Shown piece by piece: positions 16,340 through 24,896 of a stretch of DNA of 64,000 bases. Within the stretch, counting starts at the first letter, position 1. The number at the start of each line of letters is the position of its first letter. Where the stretch lies: the NCBI RefSeq assembly GCF_002754245.1, contig NZ_PEEX01000001.1, positions 3,142,001 through 3,206,000 of the forward strand. The letters are read 5' to 3'. Source of the DNA: Chryseobacterium sp. 52 (lineage in GTDB: Bacteria > Bacteroidota > Bacteroidia > Flavobacteriales > Weeksellaceae). The position numbers and the translations under genes are program-made. The notes below the pieces were generated by a model that saw only the letters and a list, made by a program, of their open reading frames with translations, was not told the DNA's origin and ran no database searches.

Positions 16340-17728
16340 ATGAAAATTTTAGAAAATGTAATTGCCAACAAGAACTTGTTGTTTACAGATGCTTCCAACG
16401 GTGCCACCACACCGATTGGAACCCTGTACCGGTCTTTAGGCTTAAATCCTGTAGAAAAAGGATTGATCTTTTTGTACAACGACAATCAGCTGCCCGGCAT
16501 TGAGGTTCTCCTCAATTTTTATGGAACGGCCCATGCTATTGCTCTTTTGGGACAAAAAATGCATCCGGACTTCAAAGAGCGCCTGGAAGCAGAATACCGT
16601 CCGAAATATATCTTTGATCCTTCAAGAGATGAGGTTCAGGGATATATTCTGAAGAAATTCTCGGAAACCGTGAAAATCTTTGCTAAAGAAGATTATCAGC
16701 CCGAGGTTAATATTCACCCTGAAATCAAGATCCTGTTAAGTACTTCCGGAACCACCGGAGTGCCGAAGCTGGTGAAGCTTTCAGATGAAAACCTTTATCA
16801 GAACGCTGTAAGTATTCTTCAATACATGCCCATCCTGGAATCTGATGTAGTTCCGCTAAACGTACCGATTAATTTCGTGTACGGATTTTCTATTTTTACG
16901 ACCAACTGTATGCACGCGGGAAGAATAGTTTGTACCGACAAAGACATCATGCAGAAAGCGTTCTGGGATGAAATGGAAGAGTATGGATACAGCACGCTGG
17001 GAGGCGTTCCGTATCTGTACGAAAACCTCAACAGAATAGGCTTCTTCAGAAAAGACAGTAAGAGCCTGAGGTATATGACCCACACGGGAGGTGTAATCAA
17101 TGGTGAGTTGAGAAAAACACTCTTCAATTACTGTCATGAATTTGAAAAGCAGTTCTTTGCCCAATACGGACAGACCGAAGCAGGCGGAAGGATGGCTTAT
17201 CTTACAACAGACGGGCTTCTTGAAGAGGAAACCTCTATCGGGACTCCTGTAAACGGAGGAAGTTTTGAGATAGATCCTGAAACGGATGAACTGCTCTTCT
17301 TACATTCAAGCATCAGTGGCGGCTATGCCAATACGCTTCAAGATCTGGCGACTTATGAACAGCCAAAAGTTCTTCGTACAGGAGATACGGCAAGAATAGG
17401 CTCGAACGGACTTTATTACATCACAGGAAGAATCAAAAGGATCATGAAGCTTTTCGGTATCCGTCTTAACCTGGATGAGGTAGAGTTTATCCTTAAAAAT
17501 GAGCTGGAAGGAAATACGTTTGTCTGTCTGAATTCCAATGATAAAAAAATCATTGTTTTGTATGACAACCTCGAAATTGATCCCCAGATCATTACAGAAG
17601 CTATTAAGAATAAACTGCGCATCAATCCGCAGTACGTACGTACCGAACACATAGAATCATTTCCATTATCACAAAACGGTAAAATCAACTATCCACTGTT
17701 ACAAAACTTACAGCATGAAAATATTTAA
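16340..17728 (+). CDS. Adenylate-forming acyl ligase (AMP-binding)
   Basis: A 462-residue ANL-superfamily enzyme. The P-loop is LSTSGTTGVPKLVKLS near residue 135, A5 is QYGQTEAGGRM near 275, A7 is LRTGDTARIGSNG near 346, and A8/hinge is ITGRIKRIMKLFGIRLNLDEVE near 360. The C-terminal subdomain ends QNGKINYPLLQN, which holds the A10 lysine. It should activate a carboxylic acid as an adenylate and load it on the ACP encoded just upstream. It is shorter than typical NRPS A domains and closer to stand-alone acyl-ACP ligases. The acid is unknown. It overlaps the receptor gene by 14 nt. Confidence 0.85.
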   Translation: MKILENVIANKNLLFTDASNGATTPIGTLYRSLGLNPVEKGLIFLYNDNQLPGIEVLLNFYGTAHAIALLGQKMHPDFKERLEAEYRPKYIFDPSRDEVQGYILKKFSETVKIFAKEDYQPEVNIHPEIKILLSTSGTTGVPKLVKLSDENLYQNAVSILQYMPILESDVVPLNVPINFVYGFSIFTTNCMHAGRIVCTDKDIMQKAFWDEMEEYGYSTLGGVPYLYENLNRIGFFRKDSKSLRYMTHTGGVINGELRKTLFNYCHEFEKQFFAQYGQTEAGGRMAYLTTDGLLEEETSIGTPVNGGSFEIDPETDELLFLHSSISGGYANTLQDLATYEQPKVLRTGDTARIGSNGLYYITGRIKRIMKLFGIRLNLDEVEFILKNELEGNTFVCLNSNDKKIIVLYDNLEIDPQIITEAIKNKLRINPQYVRTEHIESFPLSQNGKINYPLLQNLQHENI

Positions 17729-20177
17729 AACCCCTATATTACTTTTATTTCTTGTCGGTCTTCCACTATTTGTTTCTGCCCAGCAGAATGAACGCGTAAA
17801 CGGCAAGGTTATGCTGTCTGAAAAAGTGCCCGTGAAGAATGCACTTTTAAGGTTAGTTAATACGCCATATCAGGCAAAAACCAATAGTTTAGGAGAATAT
17901 TACTTTGATAATGTGCCGCCAGGAGAATATACACTTCAGGTCGTTTTAAATGATATCGAACTTACACGGGAATCTATTCGCATTGAGAAAGACGTCTATG
18001 AAATCCCGGTTATTTATTCTACAACAGAGAACAATGTTATTGAAGGGATTACCGTATATGCTTTTAGCAGAAACAAATTTTTGGATAGAGACAGTACTTC
18101 AATCTCTAAAATGCCGTTGAAAAGCATCGAAAATCCCCAGTTCTACACAAGTATTAATCAGCAGATCCTGAAGGAGCAACTTATTTATGATGTTTCTGAC
18201 GCTTTAAAAAACGCTCCGGGTGTTGTAAAAATGCAGGGAAGTGCAGGTAGAGCGGGAGACGGAAGTTTTTATTATAATTTAAGAGGTTTTCCTACCAGGG
18301 TTTCTATGGTAGATGGTGTTCCTGCGACTACCAACTCAGAAATTGATCCTGCGGATATTGAACGTATGGACGTCATCAAAGGACCTTCCGGAACTTTGTA
18401 CGGAGGTGCAGTTAATTCTTTTGGAGGATTAATTAGTGTAGTGACGAAAAAACCTAAAGATTACTTCGGGGGAGAAGCGTCTTACCTTATGGGAAGCTAC
18501 AATCTGAACCGTGTGACCGCTGATGTTTATGGTCCAATCACCAATTCAAGAAAAACGTTGTTCCGTTTGAATGCAGCCTACCAGTATCAGAACGGATTCA
18601 GAGATTCTGAGTTTAGAAAATCGATGTTCGTTGCTCCGACACTTAGTTATCAGGTTGATGACCGATTAAAGTTCAGTTTGGGAGCACAGATTTACACTTA
18701 TGAAGGAACGAATACTCCCATCATCTTTTTGCCAAGAACCAGGCCATTCATTGCAACCACTCCGGATGAGCTTGGATATGACTGGAAAAGATCATATTCC
18801 AATAATGACATGAGCTTAAAAGCACCTTCCATCAATGTAAAAGCTGAGGTTAATTACAAAATTTCAGATCAGTGGAGTTCTCAGACTTTGATCTCAAGAA
18901 ATTACAGAAAAACGGAAGGATTGTATCAGTATCAGTTCATGAGAGGAGATACCGATAATATTCTAGAGCGTAATGTACAGTGGCAGAATGGCGAGGGAGC
19001 CTCTACCAGCATTCAGCAGAACTTTAACGGGGAATTTAAAATTGGGAAAATCAAAAATAAACTTCTTATTGGGTTAGATTATTTAAACCAATCTTTGAAT
19101 AATAACCTTTCTCCAATTGTTGCCTTTGACAGGATTGATGGTAAGAATATTACAGCACCAGTGGGAGGAGGAGTGACAGGGATTTATGGAGTTATATCCA
19201 AAGATCTGGCACTTAAGAGAATACAGGATGTTACTGAAGCTGCTATCAAATTGAATAAAAATCCTTTTGTAAGAAATACAGCATCAAGCAATATGTATGG
19301 AGCTTATGTTTCTGATGCGGTATATATTACGGACCGTTTGGTTGCTTTACTAAGTTTACGTTTTGATCATTATGAAAGTAAAGGACAGGTTGATCTAAAT
19401 ACTAATGCCAATACAGGAACATTCAATCAGAATGCACTGTCTCCAAAATTTGGTTTATCCTATCAAATCTTTAAAGACCGTTTATCAGCATACGCTAACT
19501 ATATGAATGGTTTCAGTAATGTAGTTCCGGTTGCACAGCCGCTTGCGGACTATAGTGGAGATTTCAAACCGCAGAGGTCTAATCAGTGGGAAGTGGGATT
19601 CAAAGGAAATCTTTGGAGAAACAGAGTGAATTTCACAGTAGGATATTATGATATTCTGGTTGACAATATGTTAAGAGCAGATATCGTGAGTAGAGGCGGA
19701 ACAAGCTATAATGTGACTATCCAGGACGGAGAGCAGAGAAGTAAAGGGATCGAAATTGAAACGATTCTGAACCCTATCCAAGGGCTAAACATTATGGCGG
19801 GATATTCTTACAATGACAGTAAATTCGTAAAAGCTGCTGCCAATGTAGATGGTCGTCGTCCGTCATCTTCAGGTCCTGCAAATGTATTCAATTCATGGGT
19901 GAGCTACGTATTGCCGATCAAAGGACTTTCGGGTCTCGGATTAGGTTTTGGAGTCAACCGTGTTGGAGAACAGATTAGTGTGGATACTGTTACTACCGGA
20001 CAGTTTATATTCCCTTCTTATACTTTAATTAATGCGTCGGTATCTCTTGAAAAAGAAAGATACAGGTTAGGATTTAAAATGAATAATTTAGGAAATGCAC
20101 AGTATTTTGCCGGACAGGGCGTTGTTGTAGCTCAAATGCCTCGTAACTTTGTTGCTGAGGTTAGTCTTAAATTTTAA
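17715..20177 (+). CDS. TonB-dependent siderophore receptor
   Basis: An 820-residue outer-membrane receptor. A Sec signal peptide ends at VSAQ near residue 23, followed by a carboxypeptidase-regulatory-like domain (about 27-105: VNGKVMLSEKVPVKNALLRL...PPGEYTLQV), a plug (about 145-250, with IERMDVIKGPSGTLYGG), and a 22-strand-type barrel that ends LPRNF/VSLKF with a terminal Phe. The plug motifs resemble the FhuE/FpvA siderophore subfamily. Being co-transcribed with biosynthesis genes, it is the likely importer of the ferric form of the siderophore made here. Confidence 0.9.
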   Translation: MKIFKTPILLLFLVGLPLFVSAQQNERVNGKVMLSEKVPVKNALLRLVNTPYQAKTNSLGEYYFDNVPPGEYTLQVVLNDIELTRESIRIEKDVYEIPVIYSTTENNVIEGITVYAFSRNKFLDRDSTSISKMPLKSIENPQFYTSINQQILKEQLIYDVSDALKNAPGVVKMQGSAGRAGDGSFYYNLRGFPTRVSMVDGVPATTNSEIDPADIERMDVIKGPSGTLYGGAVNSFGGLISVVTKKPKDYFGGEASYLMGSYNLNRVTADVYGPITNSRKTLFRLNAAYQYQNGFRDSEFRKSMFVAPTLSYQVDDRLKFSLGAQIYTYEGTNTPIIFLPRTRPFIATTPDELGYDWKRSYSNNDMSLKAPSINVKAEVNYKISDQWSSQTLISRNYRKTEGLYQYQFMRGDTDNILERNVQWQNGEGASTSIQQNFNGEFKIGKIKNKLLIGLDYLNQSLNNNLSPIVAFDRIDGKNITAPVGGGVTGIYGVISKDLALKRIQDVTEAAIKLNKNPFVRNTASSNMYGAYVSDAVYITDRLVALLSLRFDHYESKGQVDLNTNANTGTFNQNALSPKFGLSYQIFKDRLSAYANYMNGFSNVVPVAQPLADYSGDFKPQRSNQWEVGFKGNLWRNRVNFTVGYYDILVDNMLRADIVSRGGTSYNVTIQDGEQRSKGIEIETILNPIQGLNIMAGYSYNDSKFVKAAANVDGRRPSSSGPANVFNSWVSYVLPIKGLSGLGLGFGVNRVGEQISVDTVTTGQFIFPSYTLINASVSLEKERYRLGFKMNNLGNAQYFAGQGVVVAQMPRNFVAEVSLKF

Positions 20178-20179
20178 TA

Positions 20180-21349
20180 ATGAACCCTACATTTAGAAAA
20201 GTAACATATCAAATACATCTATGGCTCGGACTAACGTCCGGGCTTATAGTTGTAATAATGGCAGCTACAGGATGTATTCTCGCTTTTGAAAAAGAACTGA
20301 AACATGCCATACATCCGGAAAAATATTTTGTTAAAATCATAAAAAAAGAAAAACTACAGTTTTCTGAACTGAAACTGAAAGCTGAACTGGCATTACCGGA
20401 CAATCTTAAGGTCAGCAGGGTGGAAATATCCTCAGATCCTTACAGAAGTTACGCATTCCGCTCTTTAAAAATGAATAAAGAAGCCTGGAACTACTGGGAT
20501 TCTTATATTCATTATTACAGAGTGTATGTAGATCCTTACACCGGAAAAGTTCTGGAAGTGGAAAATGCAAAAAATGATTTTTTTGAGATCGTTATGGATC
20601 TTCACCGAAGGCTTTTACTGGGTGAGAAAATAGGTAAAACAATTACAGGATATTCCACACTGATATTGGCCATTATGCTTTTTTCAGGATTAGTAATCTG
20701 GTTTCCCCGTAAAATAAACAAGAATGCTTTGAAGGGAATGTTTTTTATTAAAACATCAGCCAAATGGAAAAGAGTCAACTATGATATGCACAATGTCTTA
20801 GGTTTTTATGCCGTTATTCCACTCTTGCTTATTTGTTACGCCGCTTTAATATGGAATTTTGAAGAGGTAGACAAATGGGTCAAAAAAACACTGAACGGAA
20901 AAGCAAAGACTGAACAGAAAGCCAAAAGTACAATCCCTTCAGGAGAATCATCAGATTCAAAAAATATTCTGGATATAGTAGGGAATAGGGTAGAGAAAAG
21001 CCTGACTGATAAAAAATCAGCACTCATCAGTTTTCCAAAGACGGAAGAAGGAACCTATTATGCTGAGGCAACATATGGCAACAAGCATTACCAGAATGAG
21101 CAGTTTACTTTTGATCAGTATTCAGGTAAAATATTAAAGTATCAATCTTATAAAGACAAAAATATTGGATACGGAACGGCACTAAGAGAAAGAAATTATG
21201 ACCTTCATACGGGAAGTATTTTCGGAATGACAGGGCGTTTTTTATATCTTTTTGCAGGTATGATTGCAGCTTCCCTTCCCATCACAGGATTCATCATTTA
21301 TTTGAACAGAAAAAAGAAGAAACCAAAGAAAAAGAAAGTGAAATTATAA
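20180..21349 (+). CDS. PepSY-associated membrane protein (PiuB-like), probable siderophore reductase
   Basis: A 389-residue inner-membrane protein with four hydrophobic segments: IHLWLGLTSGLIVVIMAATGC near residue 11, ITGYSTLILAIMLFSGLVIW near 155, VLGFYAVIPLLLICYAALIW near 207, and FLYLFAGMIAASLPITGFIIY near 352. A PepSY-like extracytoplasmic region carries histidines (HPEKYF, LHRRLLLG, LHTGSIFG). Family members such as FpvG and PiuB are linked to reduction and release of iron from ferri-siderophores in the periplasm. It follows the receptor by 2 nt and is the last gene of the operon. Confidence 0.85.
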   Translation: MNPTFRKVTYQIHLWLGLTSGLIVVIMAATGCILAFEKELKHAIHPEKYFVKIIKKEKLQFSELKLKAELALPDNLKVSRVEISSDPYRSYAFRSLKMNKEAWNYWDSYIHYYRVYVDPYTGKVLEVENAKNDFFEIVMDLHRRLLLGEKIGKTITGYSTLILAIMLFSGLVIWFPRKINKNALKGMFFIKTSAKWKRVNYDMHNVLGFYAVIPLLLICYAALIWNFEEVDKWVKKTLNGKAKTEQKAKSTIPSGESSDSKNILDIVGNRVEKSLTDKKSALISFPKTEEGTYYAEATYGNKHYQNEQFTFDQYSGKILKYQSYKDKNIGYGTALRERNYDLHTGSIFGMTGRFLYLFAGMIAASLPITGFIIYLNRKKKKPKKKKVKL

Positions 21350-21374
21350 GCTTTAAAACAACAAAAATTTAGAT

Positions 21375-21403
21375 AAGTGTAACGTAATTGTTACACTTTT
21401 TTT
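21375..21403 (+). terminator. Rho-independent terminator of the siderophore operon
   Basis: AAGTGTAAC (21375-21383) and GTTACACTT (21390-21398) form a 9-bp stem with a 6-nt loop followed by a T run to 21403. It lies 26 bp after the last operon stop. Confidence 0.85.
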
Positions 21404-21474
21404 ATGTTCAGACTTCACACAGACATCTGCCAAATCTGTAAAATCTGCGTGAAATTTCAAATTGATATTTTTTA

Positions 21475-21631
21475 TTTAAACGCAAAGAATTTCAAGCCTT
21501 ATTTCTGCTATAGCCTGCAAAGGCAGATGAATCTGCTGAGCGAAGCTATACGCTCGGTCAGATCAATTTATTGATCTTCTCTTTGCTTTTCTTAAAATCA
21601 ATATTGCTGATCATAAATCTTTGCGTTTAAA
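21475..21631. repeat. MITE-like core, copy 1
   Basis: A 157-bp core with terminal inverted repeats TTTAAACGCAAAGA (21475-21488) and TCTTTGCGTTTAAA (21618-21631). Inside are small hairpins, for example GAGCG...CGCTC and the palindrome GATCAATTTATTGATC. No target-site duplication could be defined because the copies are tandem. Confidence 0.7.
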
Positions 21632-21753
21632 AAATTAAGGTAAGTTGATCATGTATTTTTATTCTCGCAGATTTTACAGATTACGCAGATAATAAAGCAT
21701 AAACATCTGCCGGATCTGAACAATCAGCATGAGATTTCAAATTGATGTTTTTA

Positions 21754-21910
21754 TTTAAACGCAAAGAATTTCAAGCCTTATTTCTGCTATAGCCTGCAAA
21801 GGCAGATGGATCTGCTGCGCGAAGCTATACGCTTAGTCAGATCAATTTATTGATCTTCTCTTTGCTCTTCTTAAAATCAATATTGCTGATCATAAATCTT
21901 TGCGTTTAAA
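21754..21910. repeat. MITE-like core, copy 2
   Basis: Second 157-bp copy with the same 14-bp terminal inverted repeats (21754-21767 and 21897-21910) and a few substitutions relative to copy 1. Confidence 0.7.
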
Positions 21911-22032
21911 AAATTAAGGTAAGTTGATCATGTGTTTTTATTCTCACAGATTTTACAGATTACGCAGATAATAAAGCATAAACATCTGCCAAATCTGTAA
22001 AATCTGCGTGAGATTTCAAATTGATATTTTTA

Positions 22033-22189
22033 TTTAAACGCAAAGAATTTCAAGCCTTATTTTTGCTATAGTCTGCAAAGGCAGATGAATCTGCTGCGCG
22101 AAGCTATACGCTCAGTCAGATCAATTTATTGATCTTCTCTTTGCTCTTCTTAAAATTAATATTGCTGATCACAAATCTTTGCGTTTAAA
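22033..22189. repeat. MITE-like core, copy 3
   Basis: Third 157-bp copy with the same ends (22033-22046 and 22176-22189). The equal length of all three cores shows that substitutions rather than indels separate them. Confidence 0.7.
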
Positions 22190-22336
22190 AAATTAAGGTA
22201 AGTTGATCATGTGTTTTTATTCTCGCAGATTTTACAGATTACGCAGATAATAAAGCATAAACATCTGCCGGATCTGAACAATCTGCGTGATATTTTGATC
22301 ATGATATTTAGTTTATCAAGTGATTGTTAAAAAGCA

Positions 22337-22360
22337 AAGCCTCTTTCGGGAAAGAGGCTT
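22337..22360 (-). terminator. Terminator of the IutA-like receptor gene
   Basis: AAGCCTCTTT and AAAGAGGCTT form a perfect 10-bp stem around CGGG. On the minus strand it is followed by GCTTTTTAAC. It lies 41 bp after the receptor stop. Confidence 0.75.
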
Positions 22361-22401
22361 TATAATGAATGAAAAATATATACTATTCTGGTGTGTCAGA
22401 T

Positions 22402-24633
22402 TTAATAAACGATTGTGTAACCTACAGAGAATGTAGTTCCGCGACCCTGATAAGAGAATGCCTTCTGAGGCTCTCCATAAAAGAAAACAGAGCGTTGTCC
22501 CCAAATGGTCGTATACTGTTTGTTGAAAATATTCTGAATTCCAAAATTAATTGTTCCCTTGTTCAGTTTTACATCACCTACTAAATCAAATAGAGTATAC
22601 CCCGTGATCTTCATATTGGCCAGATCAGTGTAGTTCATAGAATTCTGCATTTGCAGTTTTAATGAAAACTTTTTGGCATTCCACCCTGTGAATACCATGA
22701 ATTTTGAAGGGTTTGTAGTGTAAACAGACTGATTTTGCCAGCCCTTGTCAAGAGTTTTTGTTTCAGACTCCATCAATAATACATTTCCACCTAATTCAAG
22801 ACCTTGTGCGAAACGATATCCCAGAGCTCCTTCAAAACCATAATTCCTCAACTTCTGATCCAACAGTGAAATTGTAAATGCTGTATTGTCGATCTTCAAT
22901 GTTTTGTTAGAGAGTGCGTAGAAAAAAGACCCCTGAGCATAAAGACCGGCTTCTGAAGTTCTGTTATGTCTGAAACCCAGTTCTATCTGATCGGTCTTAA
23001 TTCCGCTTAAAGGCTGTTCTCCTATGTTCATGCTGTTGACAAGATTCCAACGATTCATGGATAACTGATATTTCCCAAAACCATAAGATTTTGCCGCATC
23101 AGGAATTGCAAATCCCTGTGAGAAGCTAAACCAGGTTTGCCATGCAGGATTTATTTTATACAGTAAATTTCCGTTGAATAGGGTGACATCATAATTATTT
23201 TTACCCCCTTTTACGGCGTCAGCAGATCCTCCATATCCGAAATGCATATAAATCTGTTCTTTGAATCCTACAAAATCATCAAGCTTTACGTTGATCAATT
23301 GTTGTCTGACCCCTCCGGATAAAGTAAGCTGTTTTGTAATATTCCAGTCGGCCTGAATAAAACCTGCCAGTGTTGATGTTTTCGTATCAGGATATCTTCC
23401 TACAGAAGCAACGGATTCATTCACAAGACCTCCGGAATCACTGCTGATTCTGGGATTGAAAATCACCTGGTCGCCATTGAAACTTTCAAGATCCAGATCG
23501 GCTCCGTAAGTAAAATTAAAGGCGTTCCATTTTTTTGATAAAACTGCTTTTGCTCCATATACATTGGTATTTCCTCTGGCTGAAGAAAGAAATATAGGTA
23601 GGAAAATAGATGCCGGTGGTTTGGGAACTTCCGCAAAAGAGGCTCCAAAGTCAACTTCTTCTCTTCTTCCATATGCCTGTAAAAGTAGATTTTGTCCTCC
23701 CAGAATATTACGCAGATTGTACTGAAGGTTAGCCATCAAGCGTTCTGTACGTGGAACAACATCGGAATCAGCACCGTCCATGACATTGATGAAATCAGGA
23801 TTTTTTGTGGTAAATCCGTTAAAAAACTCTCCAAAAGAAAGCCATTTTTTATTTCTTACTTTTGAATTGTAATATTGAAGATCTAAGCTCAGATCCTGAT
23901 CAGGACTTAATTTAACACTCAGCCCTCCTAAAATATCAATAGAACGGTTATATTGAAAATCAGCCTGCTTTACATCGGTGATCACCTGATTTCCTGAAGC
24001 ATCAAAAGCTCCTTCATTCTGTGTAAAAGCTGCACCAAGTCTGAATTTTACAGCATCTGTTCCTCCTTCTACTGATTGGGCAATTCTTTTATCCAGATCA
24101 TCTTTATGAAAACCTGTTTTCAGTCCTGCTGAAGTTTCAAATACCAGTTTATTGGACGAAGGTTTCTTTGTAATGATATTAATGATTCCCCCTGTTGCAT
24201 CACCACCATAGATCGCCGAGGCACCCGAAAGCACTTCGATTCTTTCTATATTAAAAGGATCAATAGCATCAAACTGCCTGCTTGAAGCTCTGGTACTGTT
24301 CAGTGATACACCATTCAGCATGACCAGTACATTTCTGCCTCTCATATTTTGGGCATAATTGGTTCTTCCCTGATTTCCAAAATCGAATCCCGGAATCATA
24401 TTTCCCAATACCTCTTTCAGGCCGGCTCCACCTCTGATCTGCATTTGAAGTTGTTCTTTTCCAATAATCCAGACCGTTCCCGGGATATCACTTATTTGCT
24501 TTGGAGAACGGGAAGAAACCAGAATGACTTCATTGATATCTGTTGTATTGATACTGTCCTGTTTCGTTTGTGCAGAAGTATTAGCTGTTAAGGCAGCCAG
24601 TAAAATGACTGAAAGGGCGTAATGTTTTTTCAT
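22402..24633 (-). CDS. IutA-like TonB-dependent siderophore receptor
   Basis: A 743-residue outer-membrane receptor with signal peptide MKKHYALSVILLAALTANTSA. Unlike the receptor at 17715 it has no carboxypeptidase-like extension. Its plug is strikingly like that of the aerobactin receptor IutA: GRTNYAQNMRGR, NSTRASSRQFDAIDPFNIERIEV, and GGDATGGIINIITKK; near the C-terminus YTTIWGQR and YQGRGTTFSVGY also match. I infer uptake of a citrate-hydroxamate siderophore, either the local product or a foreign one such as aerobactin. A Fur-box-like double motif touches the start codon. It is transcribed toward the biosynthesis operon across the repeat array. Confidence 0.9.
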   Translation of the reverse strand: MKKHYALSVILLAALTANTSAQTKQDSINTTDINEVILVSSRSPKQISDIPGTVWIIGKEQLQMQIRGGAGLKEVLGNMIPGFDFGNQGRTNYAQNMRGRNVLVMLNGVSLNSTRASSRQFDAIDPFNIERIEVLSGASAIYGGDATGGIINIITKKPSSNKLVFETSAGLKTGFHKDDLDKRIAQSVEGGTDAVKFRLGAAFTQNEGAFDASGNQVITDVKQADFQYNRSIDILGGLSVKLSPDQDLSLDLQYYNSKVRNKKWLSFGEFFNGFTTKNPDFINVMDGADSDVVPRTERLMANLQYNLRNILGGQNLLLQAYGRREEVDFGASFAEVPKPPASIFLPIFLSSARGNTNVYGAKAVLSKKWNAFNFTYGADLDLESFNGDQVIFNPRISSDSGGLVNESVASVGRYPDTKTSTLAGFIQADWNITKQLTLSGGVRQQLINVKLDDFVGFKEQIYMHFGYGGSADAVKGGKNNYDVTLFNGNLLYKINPAWQTWFSFSQGFAIPDAAKSYGFGKYQLSMNRWNLVNSMNIGEQPLSGIKTDQIELGFRHNRTSEAGLYAQGSFFYALSNKTLKIDNTAFTISLLDQKLRNYGFEGALGYRFAQGLELGGNVLLMESETKTLDKGWQNQSVYTTNPSKFMVFTGWNAKKFSLKLQMQNSMNYTDLANMKITGYTLFDLVGDVKLNKGTINFGIQNIFNKQYTTIWGQRSVFFYGEPQKAFSYQGRGTTFSVGYTIVY

Positions 24634-24636
24634 TTA

Positions 24637-24660
24637 TTTGGAATAATTAAGAATAATTTG
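24637..24660 (-). promoter_or_regulatory. Fur-box-like operator of the receptor gene
   Basis: Two GAATAATT units (24641-24648 and 24651-24658), 10 bp apart, lie 7 bp upstream of the receptor start codon. The same core occurs between the oxygenase and the siderophore operon at 7465 and 7496, which supports shared iron control. Confidence 0.45.
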
Positions 24661-24896
24661 ATAAATATAAATGAATCATGTCTAACTATTCAAAATGAGA
24701 TTTATCATACCTTTTTTTGAATGCGAAATTATTCTGTACTATGATGCAGAGAGACTAAATTCAAGTTTACAGATGTCACATTGCAGTCCCAAACCGAGAT
24801 AAAAGAAAATCAGGAATGAAAAAAAGAGAATTCTACAATAAGAATAATGCTGTAAAGCCGGAAAACCATAGAAAATGAAATTCCCAAAATCAACAG

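Larger units (their letters stand above)
21423..22290. repeat. Tandem array of three ~280-bp structured repeats plus a partial fourth
   Basis: The array begins at ACATCTGCC at 21423, and the same word recurs at 21703, 21982 and 22261, giving periods of 280, 279 and 279 bp. Copies differ at a small number of positions. Each unit holds a 157-bp core bounded by 14-bp inverted repeats and a ~122-bp spacer. The spacer itself contains CGCAGATTTTACAGATT and its inverse AATCTGTAAAATCTGCG, so core and spacer can each fold. No coding sequence is supported between 21350 and 22401; the array fills this gap. Confidence 0.9.

Noticed and set aside
21423..22290. Repeat array as a retron or group II intron
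   Set aside because: No reverse transcriptase gene lies nearby, and the units are identical tandem copies.
21350..22401. Repeat array as a CRISPR array
   Set aside because: The unit is ~280 bp with conserved spacers; CRISPR repeats are 24-48 bp with variable spacers, and no cas genes are near.
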